Of a stretch of 64,000 bases of DNA, positions 42,800 to 53,776 are shown piece after piece (the first letter of the stretch is position 1; every line of letters begins with the position of its first letter). Source of the DNA: Eretmocerus hayati (Eukaryota; Arthropoda; Insecta; Hymenoptera; Aphelinidae); contig CM056742.1 of NCBI GenBank assembly GCA_029851415.1, positions 77,304,748-77,368,747 on the forward strand, written 5' to 3'. The notes under the pieces were generated by a model. It saw nothing but the letters and a program-made list of their open reading frames with translations, made no database searches and was not told the DNA's origin. Position numbers and translations under genes: made by a program.

Positions 42800-44647
42800 T
42801 CACATAGAACCACTTCCAAGGGGGTGTGAGGTACAGGCGTGTTGAGGGTCCGGTTGACCACGGATCGTTCTGTACAAGTAGCAGAAAGTGAGTATTAAGA
42901 GGATCAATAGTATTATTTGGAATGCGTAGTTGCCACCAGTTAGCCAATCGGTTCGCGTTCTGAGCCGTTCGTGCTGATTCAATATGTTCATTCCGGAGGC
43001 CAAATCCGTTAAGGATCTCTCGTTGGGTTCCCAATCGTTTATTATGGGCCACACCATTTCTGGCTTTCTGTTCCATGATATGTGGAATTGGGGATGTATT
43101 CTGCTAATATCGAGTGATGTTCCGGTTTCGTAGATATATCTCACGTTGCTGTTTTTCTTAACTTCTGATTGCACGGTCATTTCTCGGGTTTTTAGTTTAC
43201 ATCCGTCGCTGATTTTGATGAGTCCGGTCCCGTTGATTTGGACTGCCTGGTCGGGGCGGTTCTCGCAGATGACATTGCCGTGGGTGAGTTGGGACACTGA
43301 GAACAGCCAGGCTCCTTCTGACTTTAGCAGAGTCCAATGGTTGTAATTACCTTCTATGATATTGAGTTTGCATGAACTCAGGTTGTGGCTGCTCCCTAGT
43401 AATAATGCCAACTCGCAGTCGATACTGGTGACTACTTCGCGTAAAGGTTTCGTTGCTTGGCACATGTAGCCATAATGTAGGCTCTTGCAGGTCCGGAGGT
43501 TCTCTTCGTCGAATTTGAAAAAGTATTGTTCACCCTCGTCTATTAGGAGATACTCGTTCGTGGGCCTAATGAGGGCGGCTTTGCCTTTGTTGTCCCCTTC
43601 TTGCGGTGCCGGCGTTGGGTGCATTCTGTACATCTGGTAATGCGTGCGGCTGATTAAAGGTATGTAGAGAGATACGAATACTCTTTCGTCGTGATGTACG
43701 GTGTCCAGCTTGGAAATCTTTAACAGTTCTTCCGCTCTCATGTGTTCGAATGGTAGCGGGAACTTATAATCTTTGGCGTGGCTGCTAAGGTCTTGATTGA
43801 TTGTCAAGAGCATACCTGAGGTTAAGATGTTGGGGTGTAATTTCCCTTCCTTTAACCATTGCAGTATGTTTAAGAATTTGTCGCTTGTTTTGATCATATG
43901 GTTGAAAGTTCTTTCCGTCTCTTTGACCAGAGCGAGTATTTCAAACAAGTAGGCGGTGTCAACGTAGTTGAGTTGCTTAAGTTCATTACGGATGTTATCC
44001 AGCGTTTCATGCTGCAGTCTGGTTACGTTGTACAATTCTTTCAAGGCTCCTGTGATGATGTGTTGGCTCTGGTTGTGGATTCTAATGATGTCTTTCTGGT
44101 CCGAAAAGAGGCTGTTCAGGTTCCTGTCGATGTCTTCTGCGTCGTCAGCAGTCATTAGGCCAAACAAACTTTTGCTCATGGTGCCTATGATCCCTAGCGG
44201 TACCACTTTTGTGATGCTCCTTGGTGTGCGAATCTTGTCTGGGGGAGGTTGTACTAGAGTTGCCGCTGCTTGTCGTATTTTTGCGTGGATTCTTTTCAGT
44301 TTGTTCCCTTGGTGTTGGAAATTTACCGGGTCTATTATTGCGGCGCAACCCCTGGTTAAGTTATGGCATTGGTCATCGCACTCGCCGTCAAGTCTTCTCA
44401 TTGGTTGTAGACACATATTACTGATGTACTGAACCGTGATATTCGGCGTATGCATTTGTATGAATTCTTCGATGTTTAGAGTGACTATGATTTGCCAAGT
44501 TGCTTTTTCAAGGGAGACTCGTCCTGTGTGCTCGAAGTATAGTCCCGAGCTCCGGTTGAACTGGATGAGCTCTTTGACGGGTTGACTCGTAGCTACTGTC
44601 CATGCCGCGTATAGCAACATGGCTCCGAAGCCTCGGGTTTTCTCCAT
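42800..44647 (-). CDS. env: F-like envelope glycoprotein, env1
   Basis: The frame is intact, 615 codons, and lies downstream of integrase as in errantiviruses. It has an N-terminal hydrophobic signal (about residues 8-20) and an N-terminal Cys pattern. A basic cleavage-like site (RTPR, about residue 145) is followed by a glycine-rich hydrophobic stretch compatible with a fusion peptide. Heptad-type helical segments follow, then YQMYRMHP about two thirds along, many N-x-S/T sites, and a C-terminal membrane segment (about 575-593) with a short tail. The layout matches the F-like (baculovirus F/gypsy env) glycoproteins, trimeric class I fusion proteins of the particle membrane. I assign family by architecture. 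It would need a spliced RNA from the LTR promoter. No internal break is seen. Confidence 0.8.
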   Translation of the reverse strand: MEKTRGFGAMLLYAAWTVATSQPVKELIQFNRSSGLYFEHTGRVSLEKATWQIIVTLNIEEFIQMHTPNITVQYISNMCLQPMRRLDGECDDQCHNLTRGCAAIIDPVNFQHQGNKLKRIHAKIRQAAATLVQPPPDKIRTPRSITKVVPLGIIGTMSKSLFGLMTADDAEDIDRNLNSLFSDQKDIIRIHNQSQHIITGALKELYNVTRLQHETLDNIRNELKQLNYVDTAYLFEILALVKETERTFNHMIKTSDKFLNILQWLKEGKLHPNILTSGMLLTINQDLSSHAKDYKFPLPFEHMRAEELLKISKLDTVHHDERVFVSLYIPLISRTHYQMYRMHPTPAPQEGDNKGKAALIRPTNEYLLIDEGEQYFFKFDEENLRTCKSLHYGYMCQATKPLREVVTSIDCELALLLGSSHNLSSCKLNIIEGNYNHWTLLKSEGAWLFSVSQLTHGNVICENRPDQAVQINGTGLIKISDGCKLKTREMTVQSEVKKNSNVRYIYETGTSLDISRIHPQFHISWNRKPEMVWPIINDWEPNERSLTDLASGMNILNQHERLRTRTDWLTGGNYAFQIILLILLILTFCYLYRTIRGQPDPQHACTSHPLGSGSM

Positions 44648-44692
44648 TTTGTCGGGGTATCTTGTCTGGAAATTTTTAAGAAAAAGGTGTCC

Positions 44693-45634
44693 TTAGTAGT
44701 CGGTGTCGTTTTCGGGAACTGCCTTTAATTTATCAAAGTGTTTCCTAATTAATTTTCCGTCTGGTAATTCTAGAACGGCGTTCTTCCGGCCTAGTATTTC
44801 TACGACCTCGAGGGGCTGGTTATAAAAGTTGTCGAATTTATGGGTGCGGGGTTCTTTTAAAATCCAAGCGAATTGTCCCGCGCGGACTCCGCTCGGTTTA
44901 ACTTTTCTGTCGTATCTTTCTTTACTTTTGAGTTTCTCTCTGATTTGTCTTTCTCCAGCTGCGAACTTCATCTCCGACAGCCTTCGTATTAGATCTTGTA
45001 AATATTGGTTATATGTCCGAAGTTTTTCTTCGTTTGGTATTCTGAGAGGTAGTCTGGCGATCCTTCCGTACACTAGTTCGAATGGGGTGGAATTCGTAAC
45101 GGAATGGAGGCTCGTATTGAAAGTAAAGGCGGCGAATGGCGCTAGTTGATCCCAGTCGTCATATCTGTCCGAGTAAGTTCGAATGAAGTCTCCTAAAGGG
45201 GCGTGGCTTCGTTCTAATGCGCCGTTTGTCTCGGGTCTGTACCCGGAGCTTGTTAGGTGATTGATTTTGAAAATGTACAGGAGAGCTCCGAGTAATTCAG
45301 ACATAAAACTTGTTCCCCTGTCAGAAAGGATGGCTCTTGGAGCTCCGTGCTGGCAAATAAGGTGTTTGGCCAAGGCCTCGGCAACAGTCGTGGCTCGGAG
45401 GTCTTTTATTGGCACTAGAATGACGTATTTGGTCAAGTTGCATTGCATGGTTAGTATATGGCAGTTACCCCTTTGTGTGGTTCGTAGTTTCCCAACGGTG
45501 TCGATGGAAACCTTGTCGAAAGCTTCGATGGGTGTGTCGGTGACTATCATTGGTTCACCCTGGTTAGTTTCCTCTCTTGACAGCTTGGGCACCGTCTGAT
45601 GTAATCTAGGATGTCGTTTCTCATGCCAGGCCAA
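44693..45634 (-). pseudogene. pol: Integrase catalytic core and C-terminal domain
   Basis: The core motifs are FDKVSIDTVG (Asp), LSDRGTSFM (Asp) and TNGALERSHAPL (Glu), a complete DDE triad. Then come PFAAFTFNTSLHSVTNSTPF and ELVYG, the conserved C-terminal part of Ty3/Gypsy integrase, and a final domain to PENDTDY. The frame differs from that of the zinc domain (45547-46539), so there is a frame change near 45590. It ends 46 nt before the env1 ATG. The enzyme joins element DNA to the chromosome in the nucleus. Confidence 0.8.
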
Positions 45635-46539
45635 TAATATCTTTCCCGTATTTTCTGATAGGTTTGGTTAATACCTTTGTGTCCTCCGACCAGGGTGTCG
45701 TGCAAGGAATTGATGATCTCTTTCCTATCTTCTTTCCAGGGGAGCTCCGCCTTCCCGTAGCAAATGGTGATCGTAGTGAGTTTCTCCTTGAGAGCATTCG
45801 CGACCAATTCTGTAATTACTCCTGGGTCCAGGGGGTCCGTTAATTCTCCTCTCCTTGAGATGCGGAAACTTTTGCAATTTTTGCTACTTAGTAAGGGTCC
45901 GAGGTTTGCGAGGGCATTCTTGATATGTTGAATGTTCAGGGGGTCGTTATATTTTTCTCCTATGACCACTGAGTATATGGTATGTCGTTTGTGAGGGGTT
46001 GTCATGATTTGTCCTAATTTTGGTTTACTCAGCCTCAGTCCCGTAAGGTGGATAGCTCCGATGTCGTGGAGAAGTCTCAACACGGATGATGCGGGGAAGC
46101 AGTCCTTGGTGATGAAGTGTACTAGATTGTCTCGTTTGTGCGTGAGGCACTGCCGGGACGTTATCATCCTATTTTCTGACCGCGCAAGTTGAATCGGCTC
46201 CAGATGATCTGGGTCGGTCCGGGGCCCTTCTGGTCCTAGGGGTTCATGTCGTCGATTCATTGGATAGTCCAGTGAAAAGAGCGGGACCATCATAGTGGCG
46301 TCTAATTTTGATGGGCGCGAGGAATCCGGTTGTATTGACATATTCGTTGCGTCTTCGGGTATGTTCGATAAATTGTGGCGCCTGCCTTGGTCTGTTTGGT
46401 GTTTGGGCATAGGGGTGCTTTTGGCGATAGGCGGTCCTTCGCTGATGCTAGGTGTTATGGATATGGCTCCAGGTGGACCGATCTCGATTATTTCGTCTAT
46501 TTCTCTTCCCAGTGAATTCTCTCTTGCTTCGAGTTCCAA
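45547..46539 (-). pseudogene. pol: Integrase zinc domain with N-terminal linker
   Basis: A 330-codon frame. Its first ~100 residues are Pro/charged linker; the last ~50 hold the HHCC zinc domain (LHDTLVGGHKGINQTY, ERYYWPGMRNDILDYI, RRCPSCQERK). In between is a globular block (VHFITKDCFPASSVLRLLHD) of unknown role found before the zinc domain in insect errantivirus-type pol. Frame change to the catalytic core follows. Confidence 0.7.
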
Positions 46540-46721
46540 TTGTGCTTTTCGGACTAGGTTTTCACACGATCTGCCATGACTTCGTCGGAGAGCGTTTTAT
46601 CGTCGTATGGGTCTAACTGTTCCAGTAATTCCCGGGTGTTGTTCCCGGGCCCGCGGCCGTCTGAATAAAAGGTATCCTTTAATGTTTCTTTTTCTACTAG
46701 GACTTCACTGTCTGACGCAAT

Positions 46722-47384
46722 TTAGTTTGGTGTGGACGATGAGTCTGTCTCCTCAGATGTGTCGGAACTGCCATGCTGGTCGGTTAAACGGTTTTTCGAT
46801 CTCCTTTTGTGTATTTCACGTAGTTTTCGTCTCATTTTTTCAACTTCTCTTCTTGAGATGCTTGTCCTCTCGCATATTTTTTCGTATTCGGCTTTAATCG
46901 CCTCTGATCCCTGTTCAGACTCGGTTTCGTCTTGGGAATCGCTTGGGGGTACCGGTTCTATGGGTAATTCGATTTGTTCCATCGGTAATTGGCGAACTTC
47001 GAATTCGGGGACCTCTGAAGTGTTCTCTGTCTCTTGATCTTGTAGTCCTTTCCATCGGTTATCCGAGATCAGGGCTCCAGATTCTTCGGGGTCGATGGTG
47101 GTGGATGATAGCAGGGAGTCGTTTGATCCCATGAGTGCTTTCAATGAGTCGTTTATCTTGGTGTTGGGGTCGTGTTGTTCAGTAGACGTTGATGGAAATG
47201 AATGGGGGTTGTTTTCGGGAGAGGGGTTGGGTTGGTTGGGTGTGGATTCTTTTTCGTCGGTTACCTTTTTAGCTCGAGTTCTCGTAGCGATAGCGCTTTC
47301 GTCGAGGTCGGGAGGTTTGGATCTTGTTTCGGACCCTTTAGGTCTTCCTTTCTTTTTAATTTCGGGTTGAGGTTCCGTGCCCAT
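46722..47384 (-). pseudogene. pol: Charged pol linker between RNase H and integrase
   Basis: The frame of 220 codons is low in complexity: a basic start (EIKKKGRPKGSETRSK, an AT-hook-like GRP), then Ser/Pro/Glu-rich, then a basic helix (REVEKMRRKLREIHKRRSKN) that could be coiled coil or RNA-binding. It starts inside the end of the RNase H frame and is in a different frame. No enzyme domain recognised. The unusual length of this linker helps to explain the element's size. Confidence 0.5.
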
Positions 47385-48742
47385 AGTATTGGTTCTCTGC
47401 CTTGGTGGCGGTGGCGTCGCTCAGTTCTGGGCTAGCTTCTCTTTGGTGGCCTTTTCCCTCATGCTGGCTGACCGGGTTAGCCTGGGTTGCGTAGGTGGTG
47501 GCGGTGTGCTCGTGGGAGTTTTCCCTTCTTCTGTTTTTTGGCGGCTTCCCTGGGGGCATCAAGACTCGTGTCAGATATAGTTTGGAGTTAACGTCGTCAA
47601 TCTCGGGGTTTCTAGATAAGGCGTCTGCGTTGCTATTCAGCTTCCCTGGTTTGTATCTAAAACTTATATTCAAAGTCTGTGAACTTGAACATCCAGCGCA
47701 TTAACCTCTGTCCGGGGTCCTTGTGGTTGTGCATCCAGGTGAGTGGTTCGTGATCTCCTTGTAGTGTGAATTTCTTCCCCAACAGGTACGGCCGGAAGTG
47801 GTGCATTGCGTAGAGAGCGGCTAAGCATTCTTCCTCTGTTGTACTGTAATTTTTTTCATGCCTATTTAGGGTTCGGGACAGGTATGCCACGGGGTGGTCG
47901 AAACCGTCCTTCTCTTGGCTGAGTATGGCGTCTTTGGCGTAGTCAGAACTGTCGGTTGTCAGGGTGAAAGGTTTTTCGAAATTTGGAAATAGTAGAATTG
48001 GAGCTTGACATAACTGGGCTTTGAGGAATTGGAAGGCCTTATCTTCTTCTTTCTTCCAGTAAAAATGTTGTGCTTTCTTGGTGAGCTCGAATAGAGGCCG
48101 GGCAATTTTCGAGAAGTCTTTAATAAATCGGCGGTAGTATCCGACTAGGCCAAGAAACTGGCGAACATTTTTATGGTTTTTAGGGGTCGGAAAGTTCTTA
48201 AGTGCTGATGTTCTCTTCGGATCCAGTTCGACTCCTTTCGCGCTGACGATGTGCCCTAGGAAGCCTCCCTCTTTTCGCAGGGACTCGATTTTGTCTGGTT
48301 GTAGTACCAGGTTGGCTGCGCGTAATCTTTCGAATAACAACCTTACCTTTCGTGTGTGTTCTGCTAGAGAGTCTGCATATACAATGACGTCATCCAGATA
48401 GACCAGCATCTCTGAGTCTAGGAGTTCTTTTAGTATTTTTTCCATCATCCTTTCGAAGGTCGCGGTAGCGTTACAGAGCCCTTCAGGCATGCGGGTGTAC
48501 TCCCAATGTCCGCGGGGAGTGCTGAAGCTAGATTTGTGCCTGTCCGCCTTTTTCAAGGGTACTTGGCTGTATCCGCTTGCCAGGTCAAATGTAGAGAAGT
48601 AGATTGCACCTCCTAGTTTGTCCAAAATGTCGGCAACGTTGGGCAAAGGATAGGCATCACCAATTGTTTTTTTGTTCAGTTCACGAAAGTCGATTACTAC
48701 CCGCCATCTGGGTCTACCTTGGCTATCTGGGTGTTTTGGCAC
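47356..48742 (-). pseudogene. pol: Reverse transcriptase and RNase H
   Basis: Frame 47657-48742 (361 codons) contains RWRVVIDFRELNKKTIGDAY, FSTFDLASGYSQVPL, RMPEGLCNATATFERMM, the active site YLDDVIVYA, FLGHIVSAKG and the connection block RQFLGLVGYYRRFIKDFSKI. RNase H has TDSSDYAKDAILSQ, a central EEECLAAL and GDHEPLTW. All catalytic residues of RT and the first RNase H Asp are present. A one-base frame change near 47665 moves to frame 47356-47673 (RYKPGKLNSNADALSRNPE), which is the end of RNase H. The enzyme makes element DNA in the particle. It joins upstream pol through an in-frame TAG at 48779-48781. Confidence 0.85.
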
Positions 48743-48778
48743 AATCCAACACGACGAATTGTACGGTGAATTAGAGGG

Positions 48779-49303
48779 CTAAATGATGCCGTTTTTCAAT
48801 TTCTTGGCTATGTCTTCTTCTAGTGCTTGCCGGTGTATAGGGGGGTGCCTGTATTGTTTCACGTTGATGGGTATGTCGTCGATGGTGGGTATTTCGTGTT
48901 CTGCTACGTGTGTGCAAGGCAGTGTGTCTCCAGGTAATAGGAAGACGTCCGCAAAATCTTCGATCAGTTCCTCCACGGTTTGTCGCTCTTCTGGGTTAAG
49001 ATAGTCTTTGCGTATAAGTTCTCTTACCTTTTCAGCCCGGAGCCGTAGGTCCTGCTCGGGGGCTAGTCCTTCGTCTGAACTAGTTTCGGAATCGATAAGG
49101 GGAACGTAGTATTCGTAGTCGAGGATCTCTTTTGGGTCGATGTCTATGCACACGTCATTGTCCAAAGTGTTTATGGCCATAATTTTGCATTTGCCGTTGT
49201 CGTTACTTACGGGCCCTTCACCTAGGTATACTCCTTCGACCGCTTTGATCCTGCACGGTGTCCTTGAACCAACTTTAAATGAGTCGGAAGACCACCTCGC
49301 CAA
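48779..49303 (-). pseudogene. pol: Pol segment between protease and RT
   Basis: Contains EELIEDFADVFLLPGDTLPC and an ending block KQYRHPPIHRQALEEDIAKK: the segment that leads into the RT fingers. It is cut on the 5' side by the palindromic insertion 49254-50746 and stopped at 48779-48781 by TAG, after which the same frame runs on to the RT. So this pol copy has one nonsense codon, an insertion and frame changes. Confidence 0.75.
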
Positions 49304-50746
49304 ATATTTCCTTAAATGGTTGTTCAGGGCTCAAATAACATCTTCCAACTGTTTTTAAAATCGCCTACGTTAGAATTTCCAAATGAAACGACTTTGATGA
49401 TTTTTTTGGAAAAATTGTCAAAAAACGACTTTCACGCGCTTTGGTGATGATAAACGCTTAGTTATATGCTTCAAATTCCACAAAAATTTCGTCACAAAGT
49501 GCAGATGGTTTATGACACTCTATCCCAAACGATTCGCAATGTAATACGTAGAGGAAGGGATAGGCTCCGTGAGCTGTGACTAATGCTTGAGTAGAGAGTC
49601 AGATATGGCGAATATAGAAAGGTCCACCTATCTTTATTGGGAAATTTGTCGTCTGCTCGCGGCTCTGTCTTCTTCTTACTCACATTGGTCCTAATAATAT
49701 GTACACAATGCCTTGGACTCTCGGCAAGGTCCTCATCGCGCAACAAAAGCTCTCACTCTGGTTCTGGAGAGCTTGCACGTTCGTCATACCTGCACCACAT
49801 CTCGCATTTGAGTGGAGGGGGTAGCTCTATCGTAGTTCTAAGATGCCATGTGCTCGCTTTCATGAAGAGAATCGACTCAAATTTTAGGTATTGTGCATGA
49901 AAAAGGAGGCGGGAGTGCAGAAGCTGAAAAGAGACATGGAAGACTGCTCCAAAAATGTTCAGCGATTTACGGTCAGAATGATAGATTGACCTATCTGACT
50001 CACCTATGTCTGACATATAGATAAAGGTACTTTATCATTCTGACCGTCAATCGCTGAACATTTTTGGAGCAGTCTTCCATGTCTCTTTTCAGCTTCTGCA
50101 CTCCCACCTCCTTTTTCATGCACAATACCCAAAATTTGAGTCGATTCTCTTCATGAAAGCAATCACATGGCATCTTAGATTTACGATAGAGCTAACCCGT
50201 CCACTCAAATGCGAGATGTGGAGCAAGCTCTCCAGAACCGGAGTGAGAGCTTTTGTTGCGCGATGAGGACCTTGCCGAGAGTCCAAGGCATTGTGTACAT
50301 ATTATTAGGACCAATGTGAGTAAGAAGAAGACAGAGCCGTGAGCAGACGACAAATTTCCCAATATAGATAGGTGGACCTTTCTAAATTCGCCATATCTGA
50401 CTCTCTACCCGAGCATTAGTCACAGCTCACGAAGCCTATCCCTTCCTCTACGTATTACATTGCGAATAGTTTGGGATAGAGTGTCATGAACCATCTGCAC
50501 TCTGTGACGAAATTTTTGTGAAATTTGAAGCATATAACTAAGCGTTCATCATCACCAAAGCGCGTCAAAGTCATTTTTTGACCATTTTTTCAAAAAAAAT
50601 CATAAAAGTTGATTCTCTTGAAAATTCTAACGTAGGCTATTTTAGAAACAGTTGGGAGATGTTATTTGAGCCCTGAACAACCGTTTAAGAAAATATTTGG
50701 TGAGGTGGTCTTCCGACTCATTTAAAGTTGGTTCAAGGACACCGTG
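49254..50746. mobile_element. 1.49-kb palindromic insertion in pol
   Basis: Arms of about 740 bp (CACGGTGTCCTTGAACC... and its reverse complement) meet near 50000 and are flanked by CCTG at 49250-49253 and 50747-50750. The pol frame before and after reads GYLHR / IKAVEGVYLGEG when the insertion and one CCTG are ignored. No coding frame inside. Non-autonomous foldback element; the superfamily is unclear. Confidence 0.8.
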
Positions 50747-51882
50747 CCTGTGCAAGTACCCCTCTTTTAGGTTGGTGTCAATTAAATTGATTTGGATGAC
50801 CTGCCTGGTGCGAGCCCTGATCATGTGGCGAGTGGATTCTTTAACTTCTTCTTCCGAGGTCCCTGACTAGGTAAGCTCGGGTCGCTGTCTTCCTCTAGTT
50901 GGCAGAAATACGGGTCGTCTATTAGGTCATTTTCTTCGTCTGTGGAGTGCTCTACCTCATCGGCTTGCTTGATGGTGCGTTTCTTCTTTTTGGGCTTGTT
51001 TTTGAGCACAAAGGGCATGGGATGCATCACGTCGGAGTTCACTACCATGGCCTTCGTGCTGTAGTTGAGTACCGCTTCGCTGTCCCAAAAATAAGCTCGA
51101 CCCAACAGTCCGTCCGTTTTCATGGGGAAGTCGTTGTCGACGATGAGAAAGGGTATTAGTTGCCCCTTTATGGTTAGATAGGTGAACCCTACGGATTTCA
51201 CGACCTCAGAGGGTCCGATCCCTCTAAATTCGACGTCGTTCTTGATCACTTCTAGTTCAGGTTTTAAGATGCCCTTTTTTATCAAGTTAACATCGTATCC
51301 GGTGTCGAGCAAAAAGGTTGCCCATGCCTTTTTGAGTTCCGGAATCCGGGTACGGATGAAGGTCTCTTCGTCGCGGATGGCGCTTGGGACTATAGATTGC
51401 CAGCACGATTTAATACTTGGTGGTCTTTGATCAGTTGGTGAAGCATCATGACTCTCGAGGTTTCCGGCTGGTTCGCCGCTGAGGAGGGCTCGTTCGGGGT
51501 TGCCCTGGGTCCGACTTGGTCGTTCCTGTAGTTGCTCGAAGGTGGTGGGTTTCGAGGGGCCGGGGAAGGCGCATTCTGCGGAAGCGAGCTCGGTTGGCTT
51601 TTCCGTTGGCGATCTTCCCATTGGATATTCTGACGGTTGGGATTTTGTACGTAACTGTTCTGCGGTCGGTATTGAGGTGGCCTCTGAATGTTGTTCTGGT
51701 ATTGGTATGACTCTATCGGTCGTGGGGTATCTCGGTTTTGAGGGTCGTTCCAGAAGTTCCGGGGTGGCAGGTTCTGTGGTTGGCCCGTCGCTGCAGAGCG
51801 GCGAGCCCCATAGTAGTTTAAATACGGGGGCCCTGCGTTGACACCTCTTCCTTCGTTGCCCACTCTGCGTGTTTCGTGCCAT
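50747..51882 (-). pseudogene. pol: Aspartic protease and start of pol
   Basis: Frame 50821-51882, whose first ~165 codons overlap the gag end in another frame. The true protease begins near ETFIRTRIPELKK. The active site is TFLLDTGYDVNLIK (Asp-Thr-Gly) with the later conserved DGLLGRAYF. A retropepsin that cleaves Gag-Pol. Gag (51390-51863) and protease occupy different frames, as expected for a programmed frameshift. After a stop at 50821, a short frame to 50747 (QVIQINLIDTNLKEGYLHR) is the next pol piece before the insertion. Confidence 0.7.
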
Positions 51883-51978
51883 AGGCGTCCTTGGTTCCAG
51901 GGTGGCCTGTCGTATCCTCTCGGAAATTGGGCAACCGGATCTCTTGTGGCTGGGCGATTGTCGGTGCTGGTCGGGAAT
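51390..51978 (-). pseudogene. gag: Gag C-terminal Asn/Gln/Pro-rich region
   Basis: Reads through RPATRDPVAQFPRGYDRPPW and a long Asn/Gln/Pro stretch (PPQYRPQNSYVQNPNRQ) to LHQLIKDHQVLNRAGNL. Errantivirus gags often have such a basic, zinc-finger-free tail that may bind RNA. It is one frame off from the capsid part (51985-52647), so a frame change lies near 51980. Confidence 0.55.
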
Positions 51979-51984
51979 AGCCTG

Positions 51985-53135
51985 TCACCGGGGCTCTTTG
52001 TTCCTCTGCAAAATTCGTATTTGATTCTCTGGATAATCGTATTGTCTTCCGGAAAAATATTTTTGACGGCTGTCAGGTATGATTTTTGCGGCCATACGGG
52101 TTTCTAACCGGGCTGCTTCGTTGTATGCTTTCTCCAGAGTGTCTGGTCTTTGCATGTCTACCGATCGGCTGAGGTCGGGAGGAAGTCCCCGGATAAAGGC
52201 GTCAATGGATGTCTTTTGGAGGGGTTTTATAATTATCGTGTTGTTATCTCCTCCGAGTTCCTCTTTTAAGGCTTTATCCGCACTTGCGAGTAGTGAGTTG
52301 AGGTAATCATAGTATTCCCCAATGGACTGTCCTTGCTTCATGCGCAGCGATGCGATTCTGTTGCAGTAGTAACTGTAGTCCCTCCCTATTGCAAATCTTT
52401 CTTTCAAGTGTTTCAGAAGTTCGTCTAGGTTGTTGAATGTCTTTCCGGAGACGCTATCTCGTGCGGCTCCTCTGAGTTCACCGATCACTGCTTTCAAGTA
52501 ATCTTCGTTTTGTTCAAGCGTGACCCACTGTTTCCCTGTGCTCACGGTTTGGGCGTATTCTTTCAAGGACATTTTTCGGCCATCGAATTGAGGGATCCGC
52601 TGTACCGCGTATTGTAGCGAGAAATTGTTGGTTATGCGGCAAGGGTCCTAGCCAACTCTTCGGCCATGGTTATTCCTGGGTTTTCTCGGCCGTCGTCGGG
52701 CATATCGCCGACGTACCGAGTGTCAATTCGGTGAGCAGGGGCGTCGGATGCAGCTGACGGGAGAGCGTTTGTCCCGAGTTATGCTCCTTCTCGCTCCGTC
52801 TGTCCTGGTCCGTGAATCCGTCGACTTTTTATTTTTCTGATCTGTCTCGAATTAGAGCGTAGCTCGGTGTTGTCCTTGATTATGACCGAGCAGAGTTCGT
52901 GCACTATGCCGATCAGCCGTTCTCATTTGCTTTCGAGGTCCTGAACCCTCTGGTTCAAGTTGGATCAGATCAAATAGTTATAATTCACTTCGCACTGGCT
53001 TTCTAGTATATTTCCCTGTTCTTTTTGGTTACGCGCTACTCTACTGATGCTGCATTGTATTTCTGAATTAATGTGCTCTAGTTTTCGTAGAGTTTGGTTA
53101 AGGTTCTCGGCGGAGGGCTGCTTGCCCTCGTCCAT
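51985..53135 (-). pseudogene. gag: Gag: coiled-coil N-terminus and capsid-like core
   Basis: The likely start is the ATG at 53135 (MDEGKQPSAENLNQTL), followed by a helical, charged stretch of coiled-coil type with in-frame stops between about 52990 and 52760. This frame reaches MAEELARTLA near 52640, where a frame change leads into the open capsid part (FSLQYAVQRIPQFDGR... to 51985). The core contains YLKAVIGELRGAA, LLKHLKERFAIGRDYSYY, IDAFIRGLPPDLSRSVDM and a KAYNEAARLETRMAAK end, the standard Gypsy/errantivirus capsid pattern. Gag would assemble the particle. It lies directly after the leader repeat (53284-53476). Confidence 0.65.
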
Positions 53136-53283
53136 TGATTGAAAGATTGGATCTTAGCGAGTTATTTATCCAATTCGTCTAATAGTTCGAGGTGAACTGT
53201 ATTGGCTGGGTCGACAAGGTGAAATTTGGCTCTCTTCCCTCTTCGTTTTCTCACTCGAGGCATAGGCTAAATTGGTGGGAGTG

Positions 53284-53476
53284 CGTGCGGATGGGCGCAC
53301 AGCCGTGGATTCAGGGTGAAAACTCGTGCAAATCAACGCACAGAGTGGAAATGGGTTCTCAAAGGTCTATAGTGGGTGGCAAGCGGGTGCCCGTGCAAAT
53401 CAACGCACAAGGCGGGTAAGTACTTATTGGTCTAGAGGGGTGAAGGGAGCAAGGCTCGTGCAAATTAACGCACAGA
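53284..53476 (-). promoter_or_regulatory. Leader repeat, three exact-like and one diverged copy
   Basis: CGTGCAAAT(C/T)AACGCACA occurs at 53325, 53392 and 53457, and a diverged CGTGCGGATGGGCGCACAG at 53284. Each has a GTGC...GCAC mirror frame. It sits just upstream of gag, where gypsy carries its insulator sites. Sequence differs from known Su(Hw) sites; role unknown. Confidence 0.5.
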
Positions 53477-53481
53477 GCTGC

Positions 53482-53776
53482 CTATGCCTGTTCCTGAGGA
53501 CGAATATGGATGTGTTCCCCGGGGTGGCAGGGTAGTAGAGTATCGAGAACGTATTTGACAAGTACTATGTTCAAAGAGGTAAAATAGACGTAATTCAGGA
53601 ATACAGCGACGAGAATGAATAACAGCAAGCAGTAAAATATGATGTCCATGGGGCCACTCAGTTTCAAGTATGTCTAAGATTCTGTTGATTACGATTCGAA
53701 TAGCCAATGCGAGGAGAATCAAAGAGTTGACTTTTGAAAGTATGATCACCAACACGTGAATTATAGTTATTTCCAT
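53482..53776 (-). CDS. Small hydrophobic ORF between env2 and gag
   Basis: Two overlapping frames (53465-53776 and 53482-53667) each encode strongly hydrophobic segments: IIHVLVIILSKVNSLILLAL from the first ATG, and MDIIFYCLLLFILVAVFL from the second. If a frame change joins them near 53660, the product would be about 100 residues with two to three membrane helices and a polar tail. I do not recognise it. It could be a small membrane protein of the element or simply coincidence of T-rich sequence on one strand. Neither alternative can be excluded by eye. Confidence 0.35.

Noticed and set aside
42415..42861. 148-codon ORF between env1 and R1
   Set aside because: It crosses a 13-nt G run and overlaps the ends of two better-supported frames.
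53284..53476. Possible CRISPR-like array
   Set aside because: Only three good copies, in a eukaryotic retroelement leader, with no cas genes; spacing fits a regulatory repeat.
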